From Paramuribaculum sp. (GTDB lineage: Bacteria > Bacteroidota > Bacteroidia > Bacteroidales > Muribaculaceae): a stretch of 64,000 nucleotides of DNA. The position numbers and the translations under genes were made by a program. The DNA is taken from NCBI GenBank assembly GCA_022511125.1, contig JAFLSD010000012.1, positions 1 through 64,000 of the forward strand. Reading direction: 5' to 3'. The notes below the pieces were generated by a model. It did not search any database. It was not told the DNA's origin and saw nothing but the letters and a program-made list of their open reading frames with translations. Position 1 is the first letter of the stretch, and each line of letters opens with the position of its first letter. Shown here in pieces: positions 26,515 through 33,228 of the stretch.

Positions 26515-26926
26515 AGAAATTTTTGATCATGTTTCCGAACTGATCAGCCGCTTCCTGCAATTTTCCTCCAACCATGGGCTTAAGGAACATTGGAATTTCA
26601 ACATCAATTTCGCTGATTATTTCCGTTGTAGAGGGGTCCTTTTCACTCAGGTTAACCGAAAGTGTCAAAGGCACAGGAGATTGAGCAGATTCAAGCACCA
26701 CTCTTGACGGTTCGATCCGTTCGATAACAGTGAAACAAATTTCTCCAACAGGGGGAGCTGTGATAACGATGGAATCGTCGGTAAATTTGACATCTCCGAG
26801 TTTTGCTCTTGCCTCTGCCGGGAGAGAATCGAGTTTTTCCTGATAAGCCCCTATATTGCTAATACCTGAATAAACTTCAGAGATGGGACGGCTCACCGTT
26901 ACCGGTTTGCTGGTATATTTAGCCAT
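26507..26926 (-). CDS. START/SRPBCC-like small protein
   Basis: This 139-residue soluble protein has a beta-rich fold with an opening like polyketide cyclase or SRPBCC proteins (VSRPISEVYSGISNIGAYQE), alternating strands in the middle and a long C-terminal helix (LQEAADQFGNMIKNFF). Such folds bind hydrophobic ligands. It sits 20 bases after pyrE and is coupled to the lipoprotein gene. No specific role can be given. Confidence 0.6.
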   Translation of the reverse strand: MAKYTSKPVTVSRPISEVYSGISNIGAYQEKLDSLPAEARAKLGDVKFTDDSIVITAPPVGEICFTVIERIEPSRVVLESAQSPVPLTLSVNLSEKDPSTTEIISEIDVEIPMFLKPMVGGKLQEAADQFGNMIKNFFA

Positions 26927-26946
26927 AATACAGTTTCAGTAAGAGA

Positions 26947-27585
26947 TTATCTATCGGGAGTCCAGTTAGCCGGATCCTTTCTCCATTCTTTGAGGGTTTC
27001 AACATCCTCGTTGCGTATATATTCCGTTTCGAGAGCGGCTTCGAGCATAGCGTTGTAGTTGCTAAGAGTCACCAGTTCCACCCCAGCATCTTTAAAGCGT
27101 TTGATCGCAACAGGGAATCCGTAAGTGAAAATAGCGGCCATTCCGACTACTTCACATCCAGCATTACGTATCGCTTCGACAGCCTTCAGACTGCTACCTC
27201 CGGTAGAAACAAGATCTTCGATGACAACTACTTTCTGTCCGGGCTTAAGATTACCTTCGATAAGGTTTTCGAGACCATGATCTTTAGGTGTAGAACGGAC
27301 ATAAACGTAAGGAAGTCCCATCGTGTCGGCGACAAGAGCACCCATCGCAATAGCCCCAGTTGCCACACCCGCAATAGCATCGGGTGCTTCGAAAGATTCC
27401 ATAACGAGCCGACACATTTCCACTTTGATGAAACTGCGTACGTCGGGATATGAAAGTGTTTTGCGATTATCGGTATATATCGGTGAGTTCCAACCTGATG
27501 CCCATGTAAAAGGGAGATCCGGCTGAAGTTTGATTGCACTGATTTTGAGTAGTTTTTCCGCTAAAAGTCTTTCCAAAGTTTTCAT
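26947..27585 (-). CDS. pyrE: Orotate phosphoribosyltransferase
   Basis: This joins orotate to PRPP to give orotidine monophosphate in pyrimidine synthesis. The PRPP-binding loop VVVIEDLVSTGGSSLKAV is typical, as are FTWASGWNSPIYTDNRK near the start and the catalytic-loop region YVRSTPKDHGL. Its 212 residues are the usual length. It begins an operon on the minus strand under the promoter at 27626-27657. Confidence 0.95.
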   Translation of the reverse strand: MKTLERLLAEKLLKISAIKLQPDLPFTWASGWNSPIYTDNRKTLSYPDVRSFIKVEMCRLVMESFEAPDAIAGVATGAIAMGALVADTMGLPYVYVRSTPKDHGLENLIEGNLKPGQKVVVIEDLVSTGGSSLKAVEAIRNAGCEVVGMAAIFTYGFPVAIKRFKDAGVELVTLSNYNAMLEAALETEYIRNEDVETLKEWRKDPANWTPDR

Positions 27586-27625
27586 AATCGATCTGCTTTA
27601 GGTATTAAGTAGGTTTTTCTGAGAA

Positions 27626-27657
27626 CAAAGGTAGGATTTTGAGGAGGTTTATGCAAA
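27626..27657 (-). promoter_or_regulatory. Promoter for pyrE
   Basis: On the minus strand TTTG (27654-27657), 20 bases, then TACCTTTG (27626-27633) form an exact Bacteroidetes promoter 41 bases before the pyrE ATG. Confidence 0.7.
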
Positions 27658-27748
27658 TTTTTTGAAACGGTCGTTCTGAGATAAAGAGCTCAAAGAAGTT
27701 AATTAAAGTTAATATCTTTGAGACCTAAACTGAAAATCAACATATTAA

Positions 27749-27813
27749 GGTGGGCAACTTTTAATGTATATGTCAACTTTACAGTTTGACATTCAAAAAT
27801 GGATGTAACTTTG
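27749..27813 (+). promoter_or_regulatory. Repeated promoter element, copy A
   Basis: This begins with GGTGGGCAACTTTTA. It matches the element at 38873 in 33 of its first 41 positions. A promoter sits inside: TTTG at 27785-27788, 17 bases, TAACTTTG at 27806-27813. The -33 and -7 elements are at the same offsets (36 and 57) as in the other copy. It points towards the secreted repeat protein. A second possible promoter, TTTG at 27837 with TAAATTTG at 27864-27871, lies downstream. It could be a shared regulator site or the end of a lost mobile element. Confidence 0.6.
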
Positions 27814-27918
27814 CAAATGAGATGACAAAAATTATTTTTGTAGATACAATTAAACTTTTTGTGTAAATTTGGGTCAAATAAATATAAAATTAAATATTCA
27901 CCATAAAACTTTCAGGCT

Positions 27919-29229
27919 ATGAACAACATTATCAGTTTCTTATCAGCAGTAGTAATAGCCGGTGCCTTATCTATACCGGCTTCAGGCCAAAACAGACATA
28001 ACGGTGGAGGCAACTCAGGCCGCCAATCGACAGAACGTAGAGTCCAGTCATCAAGCAGCAGTGCGAGTCAGAATCGCGGTCAGTCTTCGATAAGAAGGGA
28101 GGGCGTAACTCAGTCTCGCCCGTCAGGTCAAAGCAATAATTCCGTCAATAGAAACAACGGTCAGAACCGTCAGTCAGGAATAAATACGGGTAATGTAAGT
28201 TCGGGTAGACAGCCATCGTCGTCCAACCAGAGCGGCAATTGGAATACCGGATCCGGTTCAAGTATGAGAACAGGGCGTAACAACGGCAACAACAGTAATA
28301 ACAATAGTTCAAACAATTCTTCTCCTGGGTTGAATTTCGGCCAACGTCCGGGTTCGGGCAATAATCAACCCGGAAATTCTAACGGCGGCTCTAATTCCCA
28401 GCGTCCGGGACATAATGACAACAATTTCAATAACAACGGTCAGCATGGAATTTCAAACGATTGGAATTCCGGTCAGCGTCCGGGTGCGGGCAATAATCAA
28501 CCCGGGAATTCCAACGGCGGTTCTAATTCCCAGAGACCGGGACATAATGACAACAATTTCAATAACGGCCAACATCCCGGCATGTCAAACGGTGGAAACA
28601 ATATGCGTCCTGGCCTTCCAAACCAGAACAACGGAGGAAACTATAATCGACCGGGACGTCAGCCTAACAATCCGGGAGCTATGCGTCCTAACCCGACACC
28701 TCAGCCCCCACTACAACGTCCTGTGATGGCTCCTCCGATGAGACCTGATCGTCCGCCGATGCATCCGTATTATCGTCCGGTTCCTCCTCCCACATGGCGT
28801 CCTTTAGCCGGCGGTCCAATTCTCTCAACGATATTGGGGATAGCTTTGGGAACAGCGATCGATGCTTCACTAAATTATCTCTACTCAGGCGGTTATACAA
28901 TAGATGGATATGACTCTGATGTAGTTTATCTAAGAAACGTGAATCAGCTAAACTATCTATGGCAAGATGCGGCTCTCTATTACGGACCTTATGGTCTTGC
29001 AGGCTCGCGATTTATTTACTCGACGCTTAACTACGATCCTTATCGTTACAACATGGTATATCGTGACCTTGTAAGACTTTACGGCAATCCGGTTGAGCTA
29101 CTCAGACAAAACGGAGGTTATATAGCCACTTGGTTCGGAGCAGGGAACAATTATGTACAGCTTCAATTCGCTCCAGAAAGAGTAAACGGGACATTAAGAT
29201 ATTTCACGACGTTGTCGTTCGGCAATTAA
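27919..29229 (+). CDS. Secreted Asn/Gly/Ser-rich repeat protein
   Basis: This 436-residue protein has a signal peptide (about 1-23, ending SGQ). Residues 24-240 are low complexity, rich in Asn, Gly, Ser, Gln and Arg, and contain two copies of a 44-residue unit with QRPG, NNQPGNSNGGSNS and RPGHNDNNFNN. A Pro/Arg-rich linker (about 245-290) follows. The last 140 residues form a conserved-looking domain that starts with a Gly-rich hydrophobic helix (TILGIALGTAIDASLNYL) and continues with many Tyr (YYGPYGLAGSRFIYS). The plan suggests a disordered surface or matrix protein with a C-terminal anchor. I do not recognise a named family. Confidence 0.65.
   Translation: MNNIISFLSAVVIAGALSIPASGQNRHNGGGNSGRQSTERRVQSSSSSASQNRGQSSIRREGVTQSRPSGQSNNSVNRNNGQNRQSGINTGNVSSGRQPSSSNQSGNWNTGSGSSMRTGRNNGNNSNNNSSNNSSPGLNFGQRPGSGNNQPGNSNGGSNSQRPGHNDNNFNNNGQHGISNDWNSGQRPGAGNNQPGNSNGGSNSQRPGHNDNNFNNGQHPGMSNGGNNMRPGLPNQNNGGNYNRPGRQPNNPGAMRPNPTPQPPLQRPVMAPPMRPDRPPMHPYYRPVPPPTWRPLAGGPILSTILGIALGTAIDASLNYLYSGGYTIDGYDSDVVYLRNVNQLNYLWQDAALYYGPYGLAGSRFIYSTLNYDPYRYNMVYRDLVRLYGNPVELLRQNGGYIATWFGAGNNYVQLQFAPERVNGTLRYFTTLSFGN
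28339..28602 (+). repeat. 132-base coding tandem repeat
   Basis: Two in-frame copies of a 132-base unit (starting at 28339 and 28471) encode the 44-residue protein repeat. They are nearly identical apart from scattered changes and one 3-base gap late in the second copy. Copy number could vary between strains. Confidence 0.85.
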
Positions 29230-29309
29230 GGAAATTAATTTATTTCCAATGTGATTTAAATATCTATTAAAATGTCTGCATTATAGTTAGTTTAGATTTT
29301 AAACAAATA

Positions 29310-29347
29310 AAAAAGGACGACCCTCTTTTAGGGAATCGTCCTTTTTT
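29310..29347 (+). terminator. Terminator after the repeat-protein gene
   Basis: An 11-bp stem AAAAAGGACGA/TCGTCCTTTTT with an inner CCCT/AGGG pairing ends in six T. It can act in both directions. Confidence 0.85.
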
Positions 29348-29417
29348 CATTGTTCATAAAAAGGACTCAAATATTTGATGATAAGAAAACTATAGGACTA
29401 TAAGGCGATTAATTATA

Positions 29418-29443
29418 TAAAAAATTGCCCCATTTCGGGGCAA
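29418..29443 (-). terminator. Terminator of the beta-barrel gene
   Basis: A perfect 7-bp stem TTGCCCC/GGGGCAA with a 5-base loop is followed on the minus strand by a T run. It lies 75 bases beyond the stop codon at 29518. Confidence 0.7.
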
Positions 29444-29517
29444 ATACGGTTTTCTATATAACATTATGTATATTTCAAGATATTAAATATTTTTCAGTAA
29501 GATTCATAGCAAGCAGG

Positions 29518-30099
29518 TTAAAAATAAAAACCGATTGAAGCAGTAAATCCACCGGCATTATATCTTTGCTTTCCATTTACGTCTCCCATGAAATACTTAA
29601 AGGTAGCATTTTGATATGTGTATCCTATATTTAACATGAGTCCACATCTTTCACTTGTTGCAAATCTAATACCGGTTGACGGATAAAAATAAAAACCATA
29701 GTCAAGAGCGCTATCGTTATGTACTGCGGTTCTACTTCCGACAAAAGTATAACCCATTTTAGCATCTATGAAAGTAGTAAATCGTCCTCCTATAGGAAAA
29801 TCTTTTCTGATATCACCATATACCGGAATTGCTTGATCAATACGCTCGGGGTTGATATTTAATCCAACCAAAGCACCTGCACCAATGAATAATTTAGGTT
29901 TTGTAAAATAAGCGCCGTGTGTTGTGCCGATAGTAATCTGCGCATCAGAAAAATGAGATGTGTTTACTACTCCCGCTGCGACATCTCCGTTATATTTTAC
30001 CTCCTGGGCCTTTAATGAATACGATGAAGCTGTCAAAATGAGTATTGATACAAATAACAATCTTGGAATTTCAATACAATTTAAAATAGTTCTTTTCAT
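29518..30099 (-). CDS. Outer-membrane beta-barrel-like protein
   Basis: This is a 193-residue exported protein with a long signal peptide (about 1-31, ending LKAQ). The mature part alternates polar and aromatic residues in short strands and ends in an aromatic residue after Gly-rich strands (AGGFTASIGFYF), typical of small eight-strand barrels inserted by the BAM complex. I see no closer family motif. A long structured leader precedes it. Confidence 0.65.
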   Translation of the reverse strand: MKRTILNCIEIPRLLFVSILILTASSYSLKAQEVKYNGDVAAGVVNTSHFSDAQITIGTTHGAYFTKPKLFIGAGALVGLNINPERIDQAIPVYGDIRKDFPIGGRFTTFIDAKMGYTFVGSRTAVHNDSALDYGFYFYPSTGIRFATSERCGLMLNIGYTYQNATFKYFMGDVNGKQRYNAGGFTASIGFYF

Positions 30100-30193
30100 A
30101 ATTTTGAGATATTTACAATGTTTAATAACTAATTGATTTATGATACATTATCCATTAGACATAAATAAACGTGAGTCATCTATGTTACCCATT

Positions 30194-30310
30194 AGTTTGA
30201 AGGTCCTGAGATAACCCTTGAGCATGTGTAACTATAGCAACCCACGTTTATGGCGTGAGAATCGCTATGCTAATTTGTGCTCAGTTTAGAATTTCTCAGG
30301 TTCTCAAACT
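30194..30310 (-). other. Long imperfect hairpin in the leader of the beta-barrel gene
   Basis: Pairing arms occur in nested order: 30194-30200 with 30304-30310 (7 bp), 30205-30211 with 30294-30300 (7 bp), 30219-30224 with 30278-30283 (6 bp), 30235-30239 with 30268-30272 (5 bp), and 30243-30246 with 30254-30257 (4 bp). The whole folds as a 117-base rod with internal loops. It lies between the likely promoter at 30376-30383 and the start codon at 30099, so it would sit in the mRNA leader. It might instead be a separate small RNA. Confidence 0.5.
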
Positions 30311-30351
30311 ACAAGACAAGCATAACGCTTCTTCGTTTTCCAAATGTCTAA

Positions 30352-30368
30352 AAGGCACATTGTGCCTT
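30352..30368 (-). other. Small perfect hairpin at the expected transcript start
   Basis: AAGGCAC and GTGCCTT form a 7-bp stem with a 3-base loop. It begins a few bases after the -7 element on the minus strand, so the transcript would start with a stable hairpin, a common way to protect the 5' end. Confidence 0.45.
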
Positions 30369-30375
30369 CTTAGAA

Positions 30376-30383
30376 CAAAGATA
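30376..30383 (-). promoter_or_regulatory. -7 element for the beta-barrel gene
   Basis: TATCTTTG on the minus strand fits the consensus. The nearest -33-like ATTG (30398-30401) is only 14 bases away, so the match is partial. If used, the leader is about 270 bases. The rest of 30384-30626 is AT-rich and shows no gene. Confidence 0.45.
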
Positions 30384-30626
30384 CTTATTTTAATTAACAA
30401 TTGCCTTTTTTTGTACAAAATCTTTTGAGTTCGGCTTCGACCGCAATCCAAAAGGATCTTCAGAACGAATCGATTTGACTCTATTTGAACATCTAAATAA
30501 AAAGGTCAAAATAATGGAAAGACTATCCGGTTAATGTTTGGTGAGCTTCAATCCAATTAGCCACATAATTTTAATTGCCACAAAATCAAAAAAATTGTGA
30601 CATTCTCGAAACATCAGATTTTAATC

Positions 30627-31478
30627 TTAAATTTCAGAAAGGATTGCTGTGATGGCAGCCCAATCGCCATCTACGGTATGGTTGATGTCACAGAAACCTA
30701 ATTTAGCAAGAGTTTCCGTACACACTGGAATATCTGCGACAAGAAATCCACTTAATATGATCATGGAGCCGGGGCGAAGCGTTCGTTTATAGTCTTCGAT
30801 ATCGCCGAGAATCACATTCCGGTTGATATTAGCAACAAATAGATCAACATTCTTTTCATCGGCAATGGCGGAGACATCTCCAAGCCTTACATCTATATCT
30901 CCACATCCGTTCACAACAATATTTTCGAGTGTGTTTTCGTAGGCCGGTGGATCGATTTCGACGGCAATCACCGGATTAGCTCCAAGCTTGCGTGCAAGGA
31001 TAGCGAGTATTCCAGTTCCAGTGCCCATATCGATGATTTTCTTATCGTTCAATTTCAAGTCAAGAAGTCGACGTACGATCAGTGCGGTAGTGGCATGATG
31101 ACCCGTTCCGAAAGCCATCTTGGGATCAATTACGATGTCATATTCACAAGCGGGATATCCAGAATGAAAGGAACTGTGAATTACACACCGACCGTCGATC
31201 ACTATAGGCTGAAAATAGTTTTTTTCCCACTCTGAATTCCAATCCTGTCCTTCAATCACTTTCCATACGGATTTTATTGTGGCATCGAAAAACCATTCTT
31301 CGTCAGTAATATCAAGAATATGCGGTTCGAATATTTCTTTCCGGATATATGCAGTTAAACCGTTTCGATCAGGCACAAACGATTCAAATCCCCGCGCGGC
31401 AAGGATGTCGGCGAGGATGTCGGTCATCATCTCTTGGCACGGTTCAATTTCAAACCGAGCTTCAATATAGTCGTTCAT
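30627..31478 (-). CDS. prmA: Ribosomal protein L11 methyltransferase
   Basis: This methylates ribosomal protein L11 with S-adenosylmethionine. The SAM-binding motif IIDMGTGTGILAILA is followed by VIAVEIDP and VNGCGDIDVRLGD; VANINRNVIL corresponds to the family's NIL motif. KMAFGTGHHATT before it is a strong PrmA mark. Its 283 residues are normal. The start is ATG 31478; the GTG at 31481 overlaps the upstream stop. It is the last gene of a five-gene minus-strand run. Confidence 0.9.
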   Translation of the reverse strand: MNDYIEARFEIEPCQEMMTDILADILAARGFESFVPDRNGLTAYIRKEIFEPHILDITDEEWFFDATIKSVWKVIEGQDWNSEWEKNYFQPIVIDGRCVIHSSFHSGYPACEYDIVIDPKMAFGTGHHATTALIVRRLLDLKLNDKKIIDMGTGTGILAILARKLGANPVIAVEIDPPAYENTLENIVVNGCGDIDVRLGDVSAIADEKNVDLFVANINRNVILGDIEDYKRTLRPGSMIILSGFLVADIPVCTETLAKLGFCDINHTVDGDWAAITAILSEI

Positions 31479-31480
31479 CA

Positions 31481-31750
31481 CTATTTTCGGAACATTTTGT
31501 AAACTCTTTTCCCAAGACGGAAAGCAAGGATGGCATAATCGAAATAGCTAAGTCCGCTAATCATTTTTTTCATTATACCGTTGCCCATAATTCCGGCACT
31601 TGAGTCATAGATCTGTTTGAATCCTCCGGTGAGCTTTTCTTTTTGTATTTCGAGTTTGGCAAGTGTGTAGGCTCTCTGATAACGCAATTCTTCCATATCA
31701 TAACCGTTCCACTGGATATCGTCCCTTTTATGTGCTTGCAAATTTTTCAT
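31481..31750 (-). CDS. Small hypothetical protein of the YtxH/holin-like operon
   Basis: This 89-residue basic protein has no signal peptide. A helical first half (MEELRYQRAYTLAKLEIQKEKL) is followed by Gly-rich turns and a weakly hydrophobic end (SYFDYAILAFRLGKRVYKMF) that could lie on a membrane. It sits seven bases after the holin-like gene. Its constant company with YtxH-type genes suggests an envelope or stress role; no family is recognised. Confidence 0.6.
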   Translation of the reverse strand: MKNLQAHKRDDIQWNGYDMEELRYQRAYTLAKLEIQKEKLTGGFKQIYDSSAGIMGNGIMKKMISGLSYFDYAILAFRLGKRVYKMFRK

Positions 31751-31757
31751 ACGGTCC

Positions 31758-32093
31758 TTATTTCAAGATTAGTTTAGATATGAATTTAGCGACAGGATTC
31801 ATGATCAACGTCTTCCTGAAAATCAGAAGGAGCGCCATGAGAACCAGATATAAACCGCCCATTATGGCGTAACTCCAAGCTAAACCTATAGACACGGCTA
31901 ACCAATTGACTACAGCGAGCGAAATAAAGAAAATGAAAATAATAGCCAAAAAGAAAATAACCAAAGATACTGCGGCGGCTGAAATAAAAACGGCCAATTT
32001 TTCAGCGGCAGTCAGTTTGGCATATTCAACATTTATTTTCAGATAGCTCTGTAGTTCCTGCCATAATCTGGAATAGGAATTTTCGTTTGCCAT
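31758..32093 (-). CDS. Holin-like (DUF1469) membrane protein
   Basis: This is a 111-residue protein with an amphipathic N-terminus (LWQELQSYLKINVEYAKLTAAEKL) and two long hydrophobic helices, the layout of the phage holin superfamily 6 / DUF1469. In cellular genomes these proteins accompany YtxH proteins and are not part of prophages; no phage gene is near. The role is probably in membrane stress. Confidence 0.7.
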   Translation of the reverse strand: MANENSYSRLWQELQSYLKINVEYAKLTAAEKLAVFISAAAVSLVIFFLAIIFIFFISLAVVNWLAVSIGLAWSYAIMGGLYLVLMALLLIFRKTLIMNPVAKFISKLILK

Positions 32094-32206
32094 AATAAGT
32101 CCTTTTAGTAAAACGCTTCCTTAAGATTTTCGGTAAGTTTACGATGAAACTGTGCCAAAACTACAGCTTCGACACAGCTTCACCGTTAGTATTAATTTTT
32201 CGCAAA

Positions 32207-32407
32207 TTATTTTTCTTCTATTTCAGCGGTAAGCTGTTCAACGAGTTCATCGATTTCGCTGTCGCTGCAAAGAATACCTTTCTTCCGGAGACATTCGCGA
32301 ATTTTTTTGCGAACTGTTTCACCTTTTTCGGGTGCGAAAAGGATAGCAGCCGATGCACCTACAATAGCTCCTCCAAGAAAAGCATATAAAATATTAAGAT
32401 TGTTCAT
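32207..32407 (-). CDS. YtxH-domain protein 1
   Basis: This is a 66-residue protein with one N-terminal helix (FLGGAIVGASAAILFAPEKG) ending in the YtxH signature LFAPxKG, then a charged helical tail. It is related to the gene at 32446, and the two probably came from a duplication. YtxH proteins are linked with general stress in other bacteria. Confidence 0.75.
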   Translation of the reverse strand: MNNLNILYAFLGGAIVGASAAILFAPEKGETVRKKIRECLRKKGILCSDSEIDELVEQLTAEIEEK

Positions 32408-32445
32408 AAGATTTCGGAATTAAGATTATGCTTGAATCAAATCAG

Positions 32446-32643
32446 TCATTTGCCAAGTTCTTCGGCAATTTCGTCAGCGAGTTCTTCAATTTTGTTTTTC
32501 TTGAGACGAATACCTTTTTCCTTAAGGAATTTAACGATTTCGTCGCGAGTACGTTCGCCTTTTTCAGGTGCGAAAAGAAGACCAACTGTGGCTCCAGCTA
32601 CTGCTCCGCCAACTACGGCGAGGATGATGTGTAAAGGTTTCAT
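32446..32643 (-). CDS. YtxH-domain protein 2
   Basis: This is a 65-residue protein like its neighbour: a Gly-rich helix (VVGGAVAGATVGLLFAPEKG) and then a lysine- and glutamate-rich tail. It is the first gene of the run to prmA and has the best promoter of the group at 32712-32743. Confidence 0.75.
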   Translation of the reverse strand: MKPLHIILAVVGGAVAGATVGLLFAPEKGERTRDEIVKFLKEKGIRLKKNKIEELADEIAEELGK

Positions 32644-32711
32644 GTGAATTGATATTTTGATGTTTGAGATTAAGTTTATTTTATAACGTCAGGAAAGCGT
32701 TAATTGTTTGG

Positions 32712-32743
32712 CAAAGCTATTCTTTTTTTAGGATTTTCCCAAA
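32712..32743 (-). promoter_or_regulatory. Promoter for the YtxH operon
   Basis: On the minus strand TTTG (32740-32743), 20 bases, TAGCTTTG (32712-32719) match the Bacteroidetes consensus well, about 70 bases before the first ATG. Confidence 0.65.
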
Positions 32744-32856
32744 ATATTTAATCGAAAAAATATTTAAGAAGCATGAACTATTTTTAATGCCCGATCGTTA
32801 ATATTACAAATCGGTTACAAAACATACGAATATTAATCAAAAAAAAATATAACATC

Positions 32857-33051
32857 ATGCAACTCAATAACGAACATGAAGTTTTAGCATGGCTGATAAT
32901 AATAGGAGCCATCTGCCTCACGATAGTAATAGGAGCTTTTTTAGACAAGTTCATGCACAGCCGCCGTCAGAGCAATCTACGTGTAGAAACCAAAGCTGTA
33001 AGGGTGAATGCGGTGACTCCAGCGAGAAGACGTTATCCTCGCAACAGATAG
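32857..33051 (+). CDS. Small single-pass membrane protein
   Basis: This 64-residue protein has one hydrophobic helix (residues 8-28, VLAWLIIIGAICLTIVIGAFL) and a strongly basic tail (RRQ, RRRYPRNR). It has its own terminator and stands between two opposite transcription units. Basic-tailed proteins of this form often bind ribosomes or phospholipids, but nothing specific can be said. Confidence 0.6.
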   Translation: MQLNNEHEVLAWLIIIGAICLTIVIGAFLDKFMHSRRQSNLRVETKAVRVNAVTPARRRYPRNR

Positions 33052-33082
33052 TCAGATTCTTAAACTAACTTTTTATATATGT

Positions 33083-33112
33083 CCTCCGATAGTAAATATC
33101 GGGGGATTTTTT
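33083..33112 (+). terminator. Terminator after the small membrane protein
   Basis: Stem CCTCCGATA/TATCGGGGG (one G-T pair), 5-base loop, then a run of six T. Confidence 0.8.
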
Positions 33113-33157
33113 ATGTCGTGGTGGGTGTTTCAAGTCTCATCATTGCCTAAAATTGCT

Positions 33158-33165
33158 TATCTTTG
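33158..33165 (+). promoter_or_regulatory. -7 element for metH
   Basis: TATCTTTG matches TAnnTTTG and lies 63 bases before ATG 33229. I see no cobalamin riboswitch in this short leader. Confidence 0.45.
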
Positions 33166-33228
33166 CATTCCGATAACAGACAGTGGAATTACTTGATCAG
33201 TCCTTCGGGGAATTTCGTATTCTTTCTT

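Noticed and set aside
28339..28602. CRISPR array
   Set aside because: The repeats are in frame, inside a coding region and directly adjoining without unique spacers.
30194..30310. 6S RNA
   Set aside because: The rod is too short and lacks the large central bubble expected; it fits better as part of an mRNA leader.
31758..32093. Prophage remnant because of a holin-like gene
   Set aside because: No other phage gene is near and DUF1469 proteins are common cellular companions of YtxH proteins.
32207..32643. One YtxH gene broken by a frameshift
   Set aside because: Each frame has its own start, full helix and tail, so these are two complete related genes.
33113..33228. Cobalamin riboswitch before metH
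   Set aside because: The leader is only about 60 bases from the likely start and has no B12-box-like sequence.
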